A stretch of DNA of 63,202 bases from a virus. Position 1 is the stretch's first letter; each line of letters begins with the position of its first letter. Made by a program: the position numbers and the translations under genes. The notes under the pieces were generated by a model that saw only the letters and a list, made by a program, of their open reading frames with translations, was not told the DNA's origin and did not search any database. Shown in pieces: positions 39,684 to 47,824 of the stretch. The stretch covers positions 1 through 63,202 of IMG/VR virus record IMGVR_UViG_3300030329_003706; one strand, 5' to 3'.

Positions 39684-39960
39684 GTGTATCTCCTTTCTCT
39701 GAGTTATTAGGCATATCTATATACGGTAAAGTTTCATATGTTTTATAAGGAACATCGAGCAATACTTGGTCATTGCCACCAAGTAAAACCTGACAACGCA
39801 TTTCTACATCGTTATGGGACATATTCCATGCAACAGGGTATAGATTCCCTGCTTCCAACCATTCAAACACTTTTGGGTCAATTGAACGATTACGCTTACT
39901 GCGAATCGCTTCTTTATTTGCCTCTTGTAAGGCATCTTTAGTAAAATACTTCACTTGCAT
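39667..39960 (-). CDS. Hypothetical protein, 97 aa
   Basis: Expressed from the promoter at 39994-40030. N-terminal helix (KDALQEANKEAIRSKRNRS), then a beta part (MRCQVLLGGNDQVLLDVPYK). Overlaps DUF932 by 17 bases. Function unknown. Confidence 0.65.
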   Translation of the reverse strand: MQVKYFTKDALQEANKEAIRSKRNRSIDPKVFEWLEAGNLYPVAWNMSHNDVEMRCQVLLGGNDQVLLDVPYKTYETLPYIDMPNNSEKGDTHGTRN

Positions 39961-39993
39961 TTCTTTCTCCTGTGCTAGTTAGTAACAATTATT

Positions 39994-40030
39994 AATATAC
40001 ACCCAACCTTTTACATTGATAATTCTTATT
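39994..40030 (-). promoter_or_regulatory. Leftward promoter of the AATAAGAC family
   Basis: AATAAGAATTATCA (40030-40017), a 17-bp spacer, then TATATT (39999-39994). A second AATAAGAATTA copy lies just upstream. Confidence 0.78.
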
Positions 40031-40043
40031 AATTCTTATTTAC

Positions 40044-41561
40044 TCAGGCTGTTAACGAATACCCTTGACTGAACATAGGGTGTATTAAATGTAGCCTATC
40101 GGTAGCTCTTGTTAATCCCACATAAAAAACTCTAGCCTCGTCATCTTCGTAGTTATTAATCTTCCTCCACATACTGTATGGTCTTCTCATTGTATCTGTT
40201 AAAAGCATTACATTTGTAGCTTGAGCTCCTTTAGCAGAATGAATGGTAGAGATTCGTATTCTAGGAGTCTTAGTTAAACTTTCTCCTTTTCGCAAACAAG
40301 CCTTTATGTAAATTCTATCTCTTTCACTTATTTTGCCTAACCCTGTCTCCCATGAATGGGAGTGTAATAGTCCATGATCCTTTTGCAAATCTTCTAAACT
40401 ATAGAAAACACCATCTTCACCATCAGGCATTGTTTTACTGCCATAGGTAATTTGACTATTCAACATCATATGTTTATACACAAGTCGTACTTGATCAGCA
40501 TCTAACCTGTTTCCTTGCCTAAGTGATTCCCACAACCTAACAGCCTCTAGTACTCTACTATCTATACTCTTTGAGCCGTTATAAATATATAGGTGTCCTC
40601 TTCTGCGAACTTCTTCCTCTATTTGTTGAGCTCCACGAGTGGTTCTGCTTAACAGTAGCCAATCCCCACTACTTAAATCAACTTCTTCAGAATGACGATG
40701 CCAATAAATATTTCCTTCTATTTCTTTTGGTTGAAAAATCTTTTCTCTTCTTCCTACTATAGTTTTTATTACATGATGACTAAGCTTGTGATGAGAAGAT
40801 GGAATCCTGTAGGACTTATCTAGTAGAGTTACTTTACCCTCTAATCCCACAAAATGTTCTACATCTGCTCCTGCATAACGAAAAATAGCTTGGTCATCAT
40901 CTCCTGCTACATAGCAGATTTTACTGTTTTGTTCTAGCATATTAACCATCTCCCATTGAATGGGAGACAAATCCTGTGCTTCGTCAATAAACACAGCTTC
41001 TAACTTTGGGCAAAGACCGTTTTCAATAAATGTTTCAAGCATACCTGCATAGTCTTGTAAGCCATAAGAAGTTTTCCAATATGCCAAACCACGAGCAACA
41101 TATTCTACTCTAGCCCAGTCCGTTTTCAAAGGCACAGTGCTATCGTTGTATATCTTGCGTAAAGGTTGGCGTAATACCCGAGCCATGTTTATAATTTCTA
41201 AAAACTTATCGCCATAACCAAAGTCCTTGTACGGACCTTGCTCCATAACTGTTCCTGTGTAGAATTTTCCTATCTTTAACCAATCAGCCACTTCTTGATA
41301 TTTTTCAGGCGTAATGATTTGGGAGTGTGTTAACCCTGACATCATAAAGGCAAGACTGTGTAATGTCCTAAAATAGGGGAGCTCTTTCTTTGATAAATTA
41401 AACTTTTCACATGCTCGGTCTACTGCCTCTGTTGCGGCTCTTCTTGTAAAGGCAAAATAGCCTATTCTATCAGGAGCGACTCCTGAGGTTAAATACTGCT
41501 CTACTAAACTGAGTAGTTTTGTTGTTTTTCCTGTTCCAGGAGGACCTAATACAATCTGCAC
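40044..41561 (-). CDS. SF1 DNA helicase, UvrD/Rep-like
   Basis: A 505-residue helicase. Walker A GPPGTGKTT (6-14), FAFTRRAATEA (motif Ia), VFIDEAQDLSP (Walker B), GDDDQAIFRYAGAD (motif III), SYRIP (motif IV) and FYVGLTRATDRLHL (motif VI). GTG start overlapping the primase stop (TAGTG). Presumed replicative or recombination helicase working with the adjacent primase. Confidence 0.9.
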   Translation of the reverse strand: MQIVLGPPGTGKTTKLLSLVEQYLTSGVAPDRIGYFAFTRRAATEAVDRACEKFNLSKKELPYFRTLHSLAFMMSGLTHSQIITPEKYQEVADWLKIGKFYTGTVMEQGPYKDFGYGDKFLEIINMARVLRQPLRKIYNDSTVPLKTDWARVEYVARGLAYWKTSYGLQDYAGMLETFIENGLCPKLEAVFIDEAQDLSPIQWEMVNMLEQNSKICYVAGDDDQAIFRYAGADVEHFVGLEGKVTLLDKSYRIPSSHHKLSHHVIKTIVGRREKIFQPKEIEGNIYWHRHSEEVDLSSGDWLLLSRTTRGAQQIEEEVRRRGHLYIYNGSKSIDSRVLEAVRLWESLRQGNRLDADQVRLVYKHMMLNSQITYGSKTMPDGEDGVFYSLEDLQKDHGLLHSHSWETGLGKISERDRIYIKACLRKGESLTKTPRIRISTIHSAKGAQATNVMLLTDTMRRPYSMWRKINNYEDDEARVFYVGLTRATDRLHLIHPMFSQGYSLTA

Positions 41562-43084
41562 TAAATTATACCTTCTCCTGCAGGAAGCTCAGGTAACGGT
41601 ATTTGATCTTGGTCATCATTGAAAAACTCTTGTGGTAACGACCAAACATGAATTCCCTTTCCTCTCACTCTCCAAAACATTTTTTCTGCCTGTATATCCT
41701 GCAGTCTTAATGTTATTTTATTAGAAGTGTAGTGGTTAAAGTCGTTTACAGATAAATGCTTTTTTACGTCTTTTACTTGAAAATAAACTCTACCTTCAAC
41801 CCAAACAGCTACACCTTGAAGTATATCTTCTCGTTCCTCCCCTTTAGCTCTTTCTGAACAGAACGCATGAAGCAAGTCTTCAAACTCACCTTTTAGTGTA
41901 GCATCTGGTGGAACTTCTACAATAGTTAAATTATCCAATAAAAGCTGTATTCTGGTTTGCCATGCTCTCTGGTTCACTGCTATAGGAAATTTGTTAATTT
42001 GGGAAACACATTCCTTTTGAAACTGAGCTTGACTGGTCAACCCATTAGTGCTTAATTCCACACGTTGACCATCTACATTTAATATCCATATAGGGGGGTC
42101 ACCATCTATTTTGGTAAGACTAGACATATCGTTACCAACCCCTGAAGGACCAACACCATACTTCCTACTTTTACATACCTCTTTATCACAAAAGGGCTTT
42201 ATAGGTTGGTCTTCACATTTATAAAAATAATCTTTTTTCTTTAATTGCCGAATAACAACACCCACCTCATTATGAGAAAGGGGAGGCTTTAGGTAATCCA
42301 TATTATATTTCTGCACCAACACTTCCCAATCATCTTCGTTATACATTCTTGCATAAACACCCAAGTTGAATAGGGCATTGTTCCGTGAGCCTTCCCCAAA
42401 ACCCTTACTGCATAGATGCTGTAGGCAAGGAGGACCTTCCTTTAGTATACCTTCTTTTGTGCCAAAACTCATTGTTAACTTACGGAACTTGGCAGGAGTG
42501 ATAACAAAAGGTTTTGCATATTCTAAAAACTCTTGTACCTGTAAAGCTTTACCCTCGTCATCAAAAGCATACCTAGTGGTTTTATCGCTTCCGTGATAAG
42601 GCATATTTAAGAAATTTCCTGTGTCACCCCTATCTAATAAAATAGTTGTTTGTTTGGGAAATATTTCACTGCCCGAAAATCCTAGAGCCGCACTCAGCTC
42701 TATCATTTTCCTTTGCATTTCCTCTGCTTCAATAGTCTGTGTTAAAAATATCCATATATGAGCTCCCCCTGATTTTGTTCTTCCCACAATGGCAGGGATA
42801 TTATTAGCTCTTAAAGTGGTGACTAATTGTTTATGGTTAATGTCATATTTGTCTATATCTATAGCACCCCATTGACAGGTGTTGTCACTACGAATGGGGA
42901 TTATTCCTAGCCCTGTGCCTCCCTTAAGATGTTCTTCCCACATAGCAATAGTGGTCGATTCTCTTATAACTTTAGCCGTTCCTTGTTTCTTACCATCAGA
43001 TCGGCGTGTGCTAACAACATATGTTCCATGAGCAATATCACTACCTAAAAATAAATAGAAAAATTGTTGTGCGAGTGATGTCAT
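41561..43084 (-). CDS. Archaeo-eukaryotic-type primase (TOTE-like AEP)
   Basis: A 507-residue protein. QWGAIDIDKYD (Asp76, Asp78), then TKSGGAHIW (Ser105, His109), and LDRGDTGNFLNMPYHG give the AEP catalytic motifs. A PriCT-like segment with EGSRNNALFNLGVYAR and a CDKEVCKSR cysteine pair follow, with a C-terminal domain of unknown type. It would synthesise primers for the Pol A. No TOPRIM primase is present. Confidence 0.8.
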   Translation of the reverse strand: MTSLAQQFFYLFLGSDIAHGTYVVSTRRSDGKKQGTAKVIRESTTIAMWEEHLKGGTGLGIIPIRSDNTCQWGAIDIDKYDINHKQLVTTLRANNIPAIVGRTKSGGAHIWIFLTQTIEAEEMQRKMIELSAALGFSGSEIFPKQTTILLDRGDTGNFLNMPYHGSDKTTRYAFDDEGKALQVQEFLEYAKPFVITPAKFRKLTMSFGTKEGILKEGPPCLQHLCSKGFGEGSRNNALFNLGVYARMYNEDDWEVLVQKYNMDYLKPPLSHNEVGVVIRQLKKKDYFYKCEDQPIKPFCDKEVCKSRKYGVGPSGVGNDMSSLTKIDGDPPIWILNVDGQRVELSTNGLTSQAQFQKECVSQINKFPIAVNQRAWQTRIQLLLDNLTIVEVPPDATLKGEFEDLLHAFCSERAKGEEREDILQGVAVWVEGRVYFQVKDVKKHLSVNDFNHYTSNKITLRLQDIQAEKMFWRVRGKGIHVWSLPQEFFNDDQDQIPLPELPAGEGII

Positions 43085-43105
43085 CTCGTTCTCCTTAAAG
43101 TGGAA

Positions 43106-43139
43106 GAAGAACTCAGTAAGCTACCTCACCAAGTTCTTC
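43106..43139 (-). promoter_or_regulatory. Leader hairpin before the primase gene
   Basis: GAAGAACT/AGTTCTTC (43106-43113 with 43132-43139) forms an 8-bp stem 22 bases before the primase ATG. A second small stem, CAAGG/CCTTG, lies just upstream. No T-run. Possible translation control or mRNA processing site; the 95-base gap holds no gene. Confidence 0.4.
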
Positions 43140-43179
43140 CTCCGCAGTTACAAGGCGATCAACCCTTGTATCTGTCTGG

Positions 43180-43983
43180 TTACATTACGCTATTGTTTTC
43201 AGCCTTAGAGTCAGAGGCAGAAGTATCTTCCTGCACCTGTACTGTCCCTGCTGTTACCGACTTACCAAACGCTAACCCCATATTGAATAAAAATTCATCC
43301 TCAGAGTTTTCTAAGTCGAGTTGTCGCACCCTGTTGATTTCCCAACCAAACCAAGAACCTTTATCGTTCTGCTCTGGAATAGTGGATAATTTGTACACTT
43401 GCGACATCAATGGTAATGTATAAACTCCATTGGCTCCTTTTGCCGTTATGGATTGGGCTTGTGTCAGCCACTTACGAGACTTCTTTAATTGTGTTGAAGT
43501 CATTGTAATCAGAGCTCGCTGTGCTCCCATTGTCTTGTGTAAAAACAACACAAAAAATTGAGCAGTATTGGATAAGTAATTACCATTTGGTAATACATCA
43601 CGCCCCTGATCATCTCGGTTTGTACTCGACACCACAGGATCATCACTTGAATAGGATTCAACGTACCCCCCACCTTTTTCTCGTGGTGTCCATTCAACAT
43701 AACGCCTATTATAATGGCATGGGATTACTTCAATACCTTCTTCGCCGTTATAGGCTTCATTTAAGACTGTATTAAAAATCATGCCTGCGTGAGCATCTTC
43801 AACATAAGCACCATCTCTTTTGTTTACTTGCGGACTCATCTGAGCCAATATTCGCAAGAACGGAATAGCTAAGTCATCTGAAGCGACCTCACTAAACCCT
43901 GCTGAGCTCACTTTTTCAAAACCCTCATATATCATGGGGGTCTTATTTCCTGCGTTTGCAGTTACTTCGTTTTTATTCACCAT
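43180..43983 (-). CDS. Conserved phage replication-region protein, possible ssDNA-binding
   Basis: A 267-residue protein with LAIPFLRILAQMSPQVNKRD, then an OB-like beta region (IEVIPCHYNRRYVEWTPREK, WFGWEINRVRQL) and an acidic, disordered C-terminus. An acidic tail is typical of single-stranded DNA-binding proteins, and the gene sits between a coiled-coil protein and the primase. The family is unnamed to me; the role is inference. Confidence 0.55.
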   Translation of the reverse strand: MVNKNEVTANAGNKTPMIYEGFEKVSSAGFSEVASDDLAIPFLRILAQMSPQVNKRDGAYVEDAHAGMIFNTVLNEAYNGEEGIEVIPCHYNRRYVEWTPREKGGGYVESYSSDDPVVSSTNRDDQGRDVLPNGNYLSNTAQFFVLFLHKTMGAQRALITMTSTQLKKSRKWLTQAQSITAKGANGVYTLPLMSQVYKLSTIPEQNDKGSWFGWEINRVRQLDLENSEDEFLFNMGLAFGKSVTAGTVQVQEDTSASDSKAENNSVM

Positions 43984-43994
43984 GTACTTTCTCC

Positions 43995-44543
43995 TTACTT
44001 CTTAGTGATTACGGCTTTTTGCCCAATATACAAACCGAATAAGTCCTGTGGTATATTTACGCCTTTTTCGGTTGTGTCTTTTGCCCATGCTTTTAAGGTC
44101 ATCGGCTCTACCCATTTACGAGTATTAACAGGCATACCACGACCTGTTAACTCATCAGCAAATTGTTCTGCTTGGTCTTCTTGTCCACGCACAAAGTTTG
44201 TTGAAACTTGGTTTTTAATTAAATCACCATACTCATTTTCAACAAGCCATTCAAAAGCTTCTTCAGCTTTAGCTTTAGGGATAGAAGCACTGTAGAACTT
44301 TACAACATTTATTTCTGTACCATCAGTCATGGAAAAGACTTTTATGTTGTGTTCTGCTAATAATTCAGGCAACTCTTCTTCTTGTATAGTTCTAAAGTTT
44401 GCCTTAACTTCTTTAATTTCAGCCTCCAACTGTTCTTGTCTTTGCTGAAGTGTTACTAGTTTATTTACAAGTTTACTCACTTTACTCAAGCCTTGCTCGG
44501 TGATTTGGCTGAGCTCGCCTGCTACATTTTCGAAACTACTCAT
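43995..44543 (-). CDS. Coiled-coil conserved phage protein, 182 aa
   Basis: N-terminal coiled coil (about residues 15-60), then ELPELLAEHNIKVFSMTDGT and FYSASIPKAKAEEAFEWLVE, a pattern conserved in marine phage replication clusters. C-terminal half alpha/beta with MTLKAWAKDTTEKG. Function unknown; likely acts with the gene at 43180-43983. Confidence 0.65.
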   Translation of the reverse strand: MSSFENVAGELSQITEQGLSKVSKLVNKLVTLQQRQEQLEAEIKEVKANFRTIQEEELPELLAEHNIKVFSMTDGTEINVVKFYSASIPKAKAEEAFEWLVENEYGDLIKNQVSTNFVRGQEDQAEQFADELTGRGMPVNTRKWVEPMTLKAWAKDTTEKGVNIPQDLFGLYIGQKAVITKK

Positions 44544-44865
44544 TGTTCCCTCCTGGACGATGGCTAAGATTGGCTTCCAAAGGAAAATACTTACCCTCTT
44601 GCCTGTCCCATTTTAACATTTTAAATTTTCCTGCATTGAACTGAGAAGCCAACGCCGCCGCGAGTGCGATAGCCGCTGGATCCCCTGCAAGTAACAAATA
44701 ATCTTCGTCTGAGAACTTACTAAGCTTACGAATCATACGGCTAATTGTAGGCTGAGTCGAATAACTTGTTTGTTCTCCTGCAGGAAGTAATATTTCCACA
44801 TCACCAAAACTAGTAGCATCTGTTATATCTCTTCCACGCATTTCTTGTGTAATATATACGGTCAT
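44536..44865 (-). CDS. Conserved phage protein, 109 aa
   Basis: The start at 44865 (MTVYITQEMRGRDITDATSF) follows GTGGAGAAAGAC. Contains DYLLLAGDPAAIALAAALA and FKMLKWDRQEGKY. First gene of the early operon. Function unknown. Confidence 0.65.
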   Translation of the reverse strand: MTVYITQEMRGRDITDATSFGDVEILLPAGEQTSYSTQPTISRMIRKLSKFSDEDYLLLAGDPAAIALAAALASQFNAGKFKMLKWDRQEGKYFPLEANLSHRPGGNNE

Positions 44866-44891
44866 GTCTTTCTCCACATGTTGGTTTATTC

Positions 44892-44929
44892 GTTATAGCA
44901 TATATTGTACTAACAGCGTTAGTCTTATT
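44892..44929 (-). promoter_or_regulatory. Leftward promoter, divergent member of the AATAAGAC family
   Basis: AATAAGACTAACGC (44929-44916), then TATAAC (44897-44892) after 18 bp. The -35 half departs from the family. It starts the early operon; bases 44930-45020 hold no gene. Confidence 0.55.
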
Positions 44930-45020
44930 TAGTCATTTTTACTCCGCTATATTTAATATATACAACTTTGCTTATTACAGGGTAAAACCCATTGAAAGAA
45001 AACACTTTTTTTATCTTTTG

Positions 45021-45118
45021 TTTTCGCGTAGACCCGAAAGTAGCTATCAGATATTGTATATCGGAGAAAGTTAAAATTTGAATTAACAGTAATTTATATT
45101 TCACTCCTATATAGCAAA
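45021..45118 (-). promoter_or_regulatory. Control region, copy B (three conserved blocks)
   Basis: Same blocks and orientation as 24884-25040: TTGCTATATAGGAGTGAAAT at 45117-45098, ATACAATATCT at 45059-45049 and CTTTCGGGTCTACGCGAAAA at 45040-45021. It lacks the roughly 60-base insertion of copy A. Located between the early operon and the rightward SNF2 gene. Confidence 0.6.
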
Positions 45119-45189
45119 GTTAGGCTGATAACAAAAGATTAGTCCTGTTTTTGTTTTTGTGCTATTTATAAAAGTAACAGCAAACTGTA

Positions 45190-45283
45190 GCAGGTTGAAG
45201 CCAATAGTTCGAAAAGGCAGAAGGCTTCTTTAATAGTTGATCTGGCTTGGGGATTGATCAACCCACTATCAAACAACACCTGC
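45190..45283 (+). ncRNA. Structured three-way-junction leader of the SNF2 gene
   Basis: P1: gcaggt (45190-45195) with acctgc (45278-45283). P2: gaagcc (45197-45202) with ggcttc (45223-45228). P3: gttgatc (45236-45242) with gatcaac (45256-45262), extendable after a small bulge. The helices enclose one junction, ending 17 bases before the ATG. Riboswitch-like or processing structure; no known class recognised. Stems are perfect but short. Confidence 0.45.
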
Positions 45284-45299
45284 GTCTAGAAAGTAAGTT

Positions 45300-46739
45300 A
45301 TGCGATACAAATTTAAACATAAGCCGTATGAGCATCAGCTCACGGCATTAGAAAAATCCTGGGATAAGGAATATTTTGCTTATTTTATGGACATGGGTAC
45401 AGGTAAGTCTAAAGTTCTTATAGACAACATATCCATGCTCTACGATAAAGGAAATATTTCTGCATCTCTTATAATCGCCCCAAAGGGTGTGTATAAAAAC
45501 TGGGAACGCAAAGAATTACCCACTCATCTACCAGACCATATAAAAGCGAATATTGTTTCCTGGTCTCCAGAAAAAACTAAAAAGAAAACAGAAGAATTAA
45601 AAACCTTATTACAGGTTGGTGAAGACTTACAAATATTTCTTATGAACGTTGAAGCACTAAGCACTAAAAGAGGTGTAGACATAGCAGGGAATTTCTTACT
45701 GCATCACAGGTGCTTATTAGCTGTAGATGAAAGTACAACTATAAAAAGCAAGTCAGCTAGAAGAACAAAAAACCTAATAAAATTAGGTAAACAGGCTCCA
45801 TATAGGAGGATACTTACAGGATCTCCTGTTACTAAATCACCTTTAGATTTATTTACACAGTGTGAGTTTTTAGAAAATTATGTGCTGAAACAAGGAAGTT
45901 ATTGGACATTTCAAAACAGGTATGCTAAAATGGTTCGTAGAACTATGGGAGCTCATAGTTTCAACCAAATAACAGGATACCAAAATCTTGATGAACTTAA
46001 TGGTATCATTGAACCTTTCAGCTTTCGTGTTCGTAAAGAAGATTGTTTAGATTTACCTGATAAGGTGTACACCAAGCGTACTGTAGAGTTAACAGATGAA
46101 CAGAAAAAACTTTATGAACAAATGCGTCGTACAGCTCTTGCTGTTATAGAAAATGAAGGTATGGTTACTGCTCCAACAGTATTGACACAATTACTAAGGC
46201 TTCAACAAGTATGTTCGGGGTTTGCTAAGTTAGAAGATGGCAGGGTGATAACTGTTAAAACTAACAAACTTCAAGAACTAATGGACGCTTTGGAGGAAGT
46301 CGATGGGAAAGTTATTATTTGGGCAAACTTTACCCATGATTTAATTAGCATAAAATCAACATTAGATAAAGTTTATGGGGAGGGCTGTGCAGAGTTGTTT
46401 TATGGTGAAACTCCTGCTAATGAACGACAATTAATTGTTGAACGTTTTCAAGACCCTAATAGTTCACTTAGGTTTTTTGTAGGACAACCACGCACAGGAG
46501 GCTATGGTCTAACTCTTACAGAAGCGAAAACAGTTATATACTATAGCAATGGATATGATTTAGAGGTTAGACTACAAAGTGAGGATAGAGCTCATAGAAT
46601 AGGACAAACAAATAAAGTAACCTATATAGACATTATCGCTGAAAAAACAGTTGATGAAAAGATAATCAAGGCGTTAAGAAATAAAATTGATATAAGTAGT
46701 AGTGTATTGGCAGAGGGACATAGGGAATGGATAATATAA
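45300..46739 (+). CDS. SNF2-type SF2 helicase/ATPase
   Basis: A 479-residue protein, the only sizeable rightward gene. YEHQLTALEKSW (Q motif), DMGTGKS (31-37, Walker A), LAVDESTTIKS (DEST box 143-146), ILTGSPVTKSPLDLF (motif III), RFFVGQPRTGGYGLTLTEA (motif V) and LQSEDRAHRIGQ (motif VI). Complete phage SNF2-like enzyme, probably for replication or recombination, or stripping proteins from DNA. It is divergent from the early operon. RBS AGAAAGTAAGTT. Confidence 0.92.
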   Translation: MRYKFKHKPYEHQLTALEKSWDKEYFAYFMDMGTGKSKVLIDNISMLYDKGNISASLIIAPKGVYKNWERKELPTHLPDHIKANIVSWSPEKTKKKTEELKTLLQVGEDLQIFLMNVEALSTKRGVDIAGNFLLHHRCLLAVDESTTIKSKSARRTKNLIKLGKQAPYRRILTGSPVTKSPLDLFTQCEFLENYVLKQGSYWTFQNRYAKMVRRTMGAHSFNQITGYQNLDELNGIIEPFSFRVRKEDCLDLPDKVYTKRTVELTDEQKKLYEQMRRTALAVIENEGMVTAPTVLTQLLRLQQVCSGFAKLEDGRVITVKTNKLQELMDALEEVDGKVIIWANFTHDLISIKSTLDKVYGEGCAELFYGETPANERQLIVERFQDPNSSLRFFVGQPRTGGYGLTLTEAKTVIYYSNGYDLEVRLQSEDRAHRIGQTNKVTYIDIIAEKTVDEKIIKALRNKIDISSSVLAEGHREWII

Positions 46740-46798
46740 CTCTTATCGCATTGCTTTATTTGTTTGGGGTGTTAGTCTTGCTTGTTTTCAACCACTAG
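46727..46798 (+). CDS. Possible membrane peptide, 23 aa
   Basis: A frame overlapping the last bases of the SNF2 gene: MDNITLIALLYLFGVLVLLV plus three residues, almost entirely one hydrophobic helix. The ribosome site is GAGGGACATAGGGA. It overlaps the convergent gene at 46772-46954 by 27 bases. Could be chance; kept because of the intact hydrophobic frame and coupling position. Confidence 0.35.
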   Translation: MDNITLIALLYLFGVLVLLVFNH

Positions 46799-46954
46799 GG
46801 GTTTACAATAAGCTGAATAATTCCTTGTTTTACCTGCTAATGAGTTATTTATAGTTTCTTCATACCATTTACATTTTTGATAGCTAGGATATGTTATTTC
46901 TCCCTCTGGTTGGGTGTTGTTCATAACAGTCAGAATAAATACTAATGTTTTCAT
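46772..46954 (-). CDS. Small secreted-type protein, 60 aa
   Basis: N-terminal hydrophobic MKTLVFILTVM, then YPSYQKCKWYEETINN and YSAYCKPLVVEN with two cysteines. Reads as a short exported phage peptide. ATGA overlap with the upstream gene. Function unknown. Confidence 0.6.
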   Translation of the reverse strand: MKTLVFILTVMNNTQPEGEITYPSYQKCKWYEETINNSLAGKTRNYSAYCKPLVVENKQD

Positions 46955-47454
46955 TTAAAACTATCGTTTAACGAATCTACCACACTATCTATATTTGGTT
47001 CTTTACCATTTGGATCATATTTACATTGATATTCCATTGGGCATTGACCTTCTACCACTAATGTATATGTATCATTAGCTCCTTTATACAAACACACTTC
47101 CTGTCCATTTTTTGCTTTTCTTCTTTTATATCTTCTACAAGTTATGTATTTTGGGTCTTCTCTTATGCCTTTTCGTATTTCTTGTTCCCAAGTCCAATCA
47201 CTAAATTTCTTTAAGAAACAGGTAAAACATTGCTTTATATTTTCTGATTTAGCTAGATATATTATTTCACCATCAGCACATAGCCACTCAAATGTTTCTT
47301 GTCCACCGTCTCTTCTTAAACAATTAATCCCACCATCCTCTGTCGACCCCCATGAGGGAGTAAGTGAATAGACCAAGAACAGCCAAACCAATAGAAAGAA
47401 CAACAACGAGGGCAACAATCCCAATGATTTTTTCTCTAAATTTTTGTCTATCAT
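46951..47454 (-). CDS. Cys-rich exported or membrane-anchored protein, 167 aa
   Basis: An N-terminal hydrophobic segment (LGLLPSLLFFLLVWLFLVYS) is followed by a Cys-rich extracytoplasmic part (CLRR, CADG, CFTC, CRR, CLY, CPMEYQC; ten cysteines). Starts inside the preceding gene, with a 131-base overlap. The nested arrangement recalls Rz/Rz1 spanins, but there is no lipobox. Role unknown. Confidence 0.6.
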   Translation of the reverse strand: MIDKNLEKKSLGLLPSLLFFLLVWLFLVYSLTPSWGSTEDGGINCLRRDGGQETFEWLCADGEIIYLAKSENIKQCFTCFLKKFSDWTWEQEIRKGIREDPKYITCRRYKRRKAKNGQEVCLYKGANDTYTLVVEGQCPMEYQCKYDPNGKEPNIDSVVDSLNDSFK

Positions 47455-47821
47455 ATATTTCTTTTTGCCTTCTTTTACGAATTTGACCTTCCATTGCTAA
47501 TAACTCATCCCACGCTTTACTTCCATGAGTGAACATTAAAAATTGTTTCAGTTCATATCTTTGTTCTTCTAATTTCTTTTTTGCCGTAAACGCCTCAATC
47601 GCTTCTTGTTCAATACTACCCCCACCAAACACTTTTCGTATCATAGAGGGATTTTTTGCTGATTTATGAGCATTGTCTACATCACTTACAGCACCCATCC
47701 ATCTTGATAAATCTTGAGACATTGATTCCAAATCACGTCCTGCTTGAAAGGCTCTCTTTATGCCTGCGAAAGCTGTAGAAGCTGTGCTTACAGCTACAGA
47801 AATACTAACTGGATCGAACAT
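47324..47821 (-). CDS. Virion-cluster membrane protein, 165 aa
   Basis: N-terminal MFDPVSISVAVSTASTAFAG, a helical middle with basic residues, and a C-terminal membrane segment (IIGIVALVVVLSIGLAVLGL). Such proteins recur beside internal virion proteins in marine phages. Follows the 1043-aa protein closely. Confidence 0.65.
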   Translation of the reverse strand: MFDPVSISVAVSTASTAFAGIKRAFQAGRDLESMSQDLSRWMGAVSDVDNAHKSAKNPSMIRKVFGGGSIEQEAIEAFTAKKKLEEQRYELKQFLMFTHGSKAWDELLAMEGQIRKRRQKEIYDRQKFREKIIGIVALVVVLSIGLAVLGLFTYSLMGVDRGWWD

Positions 47822-47824
47822 TAT

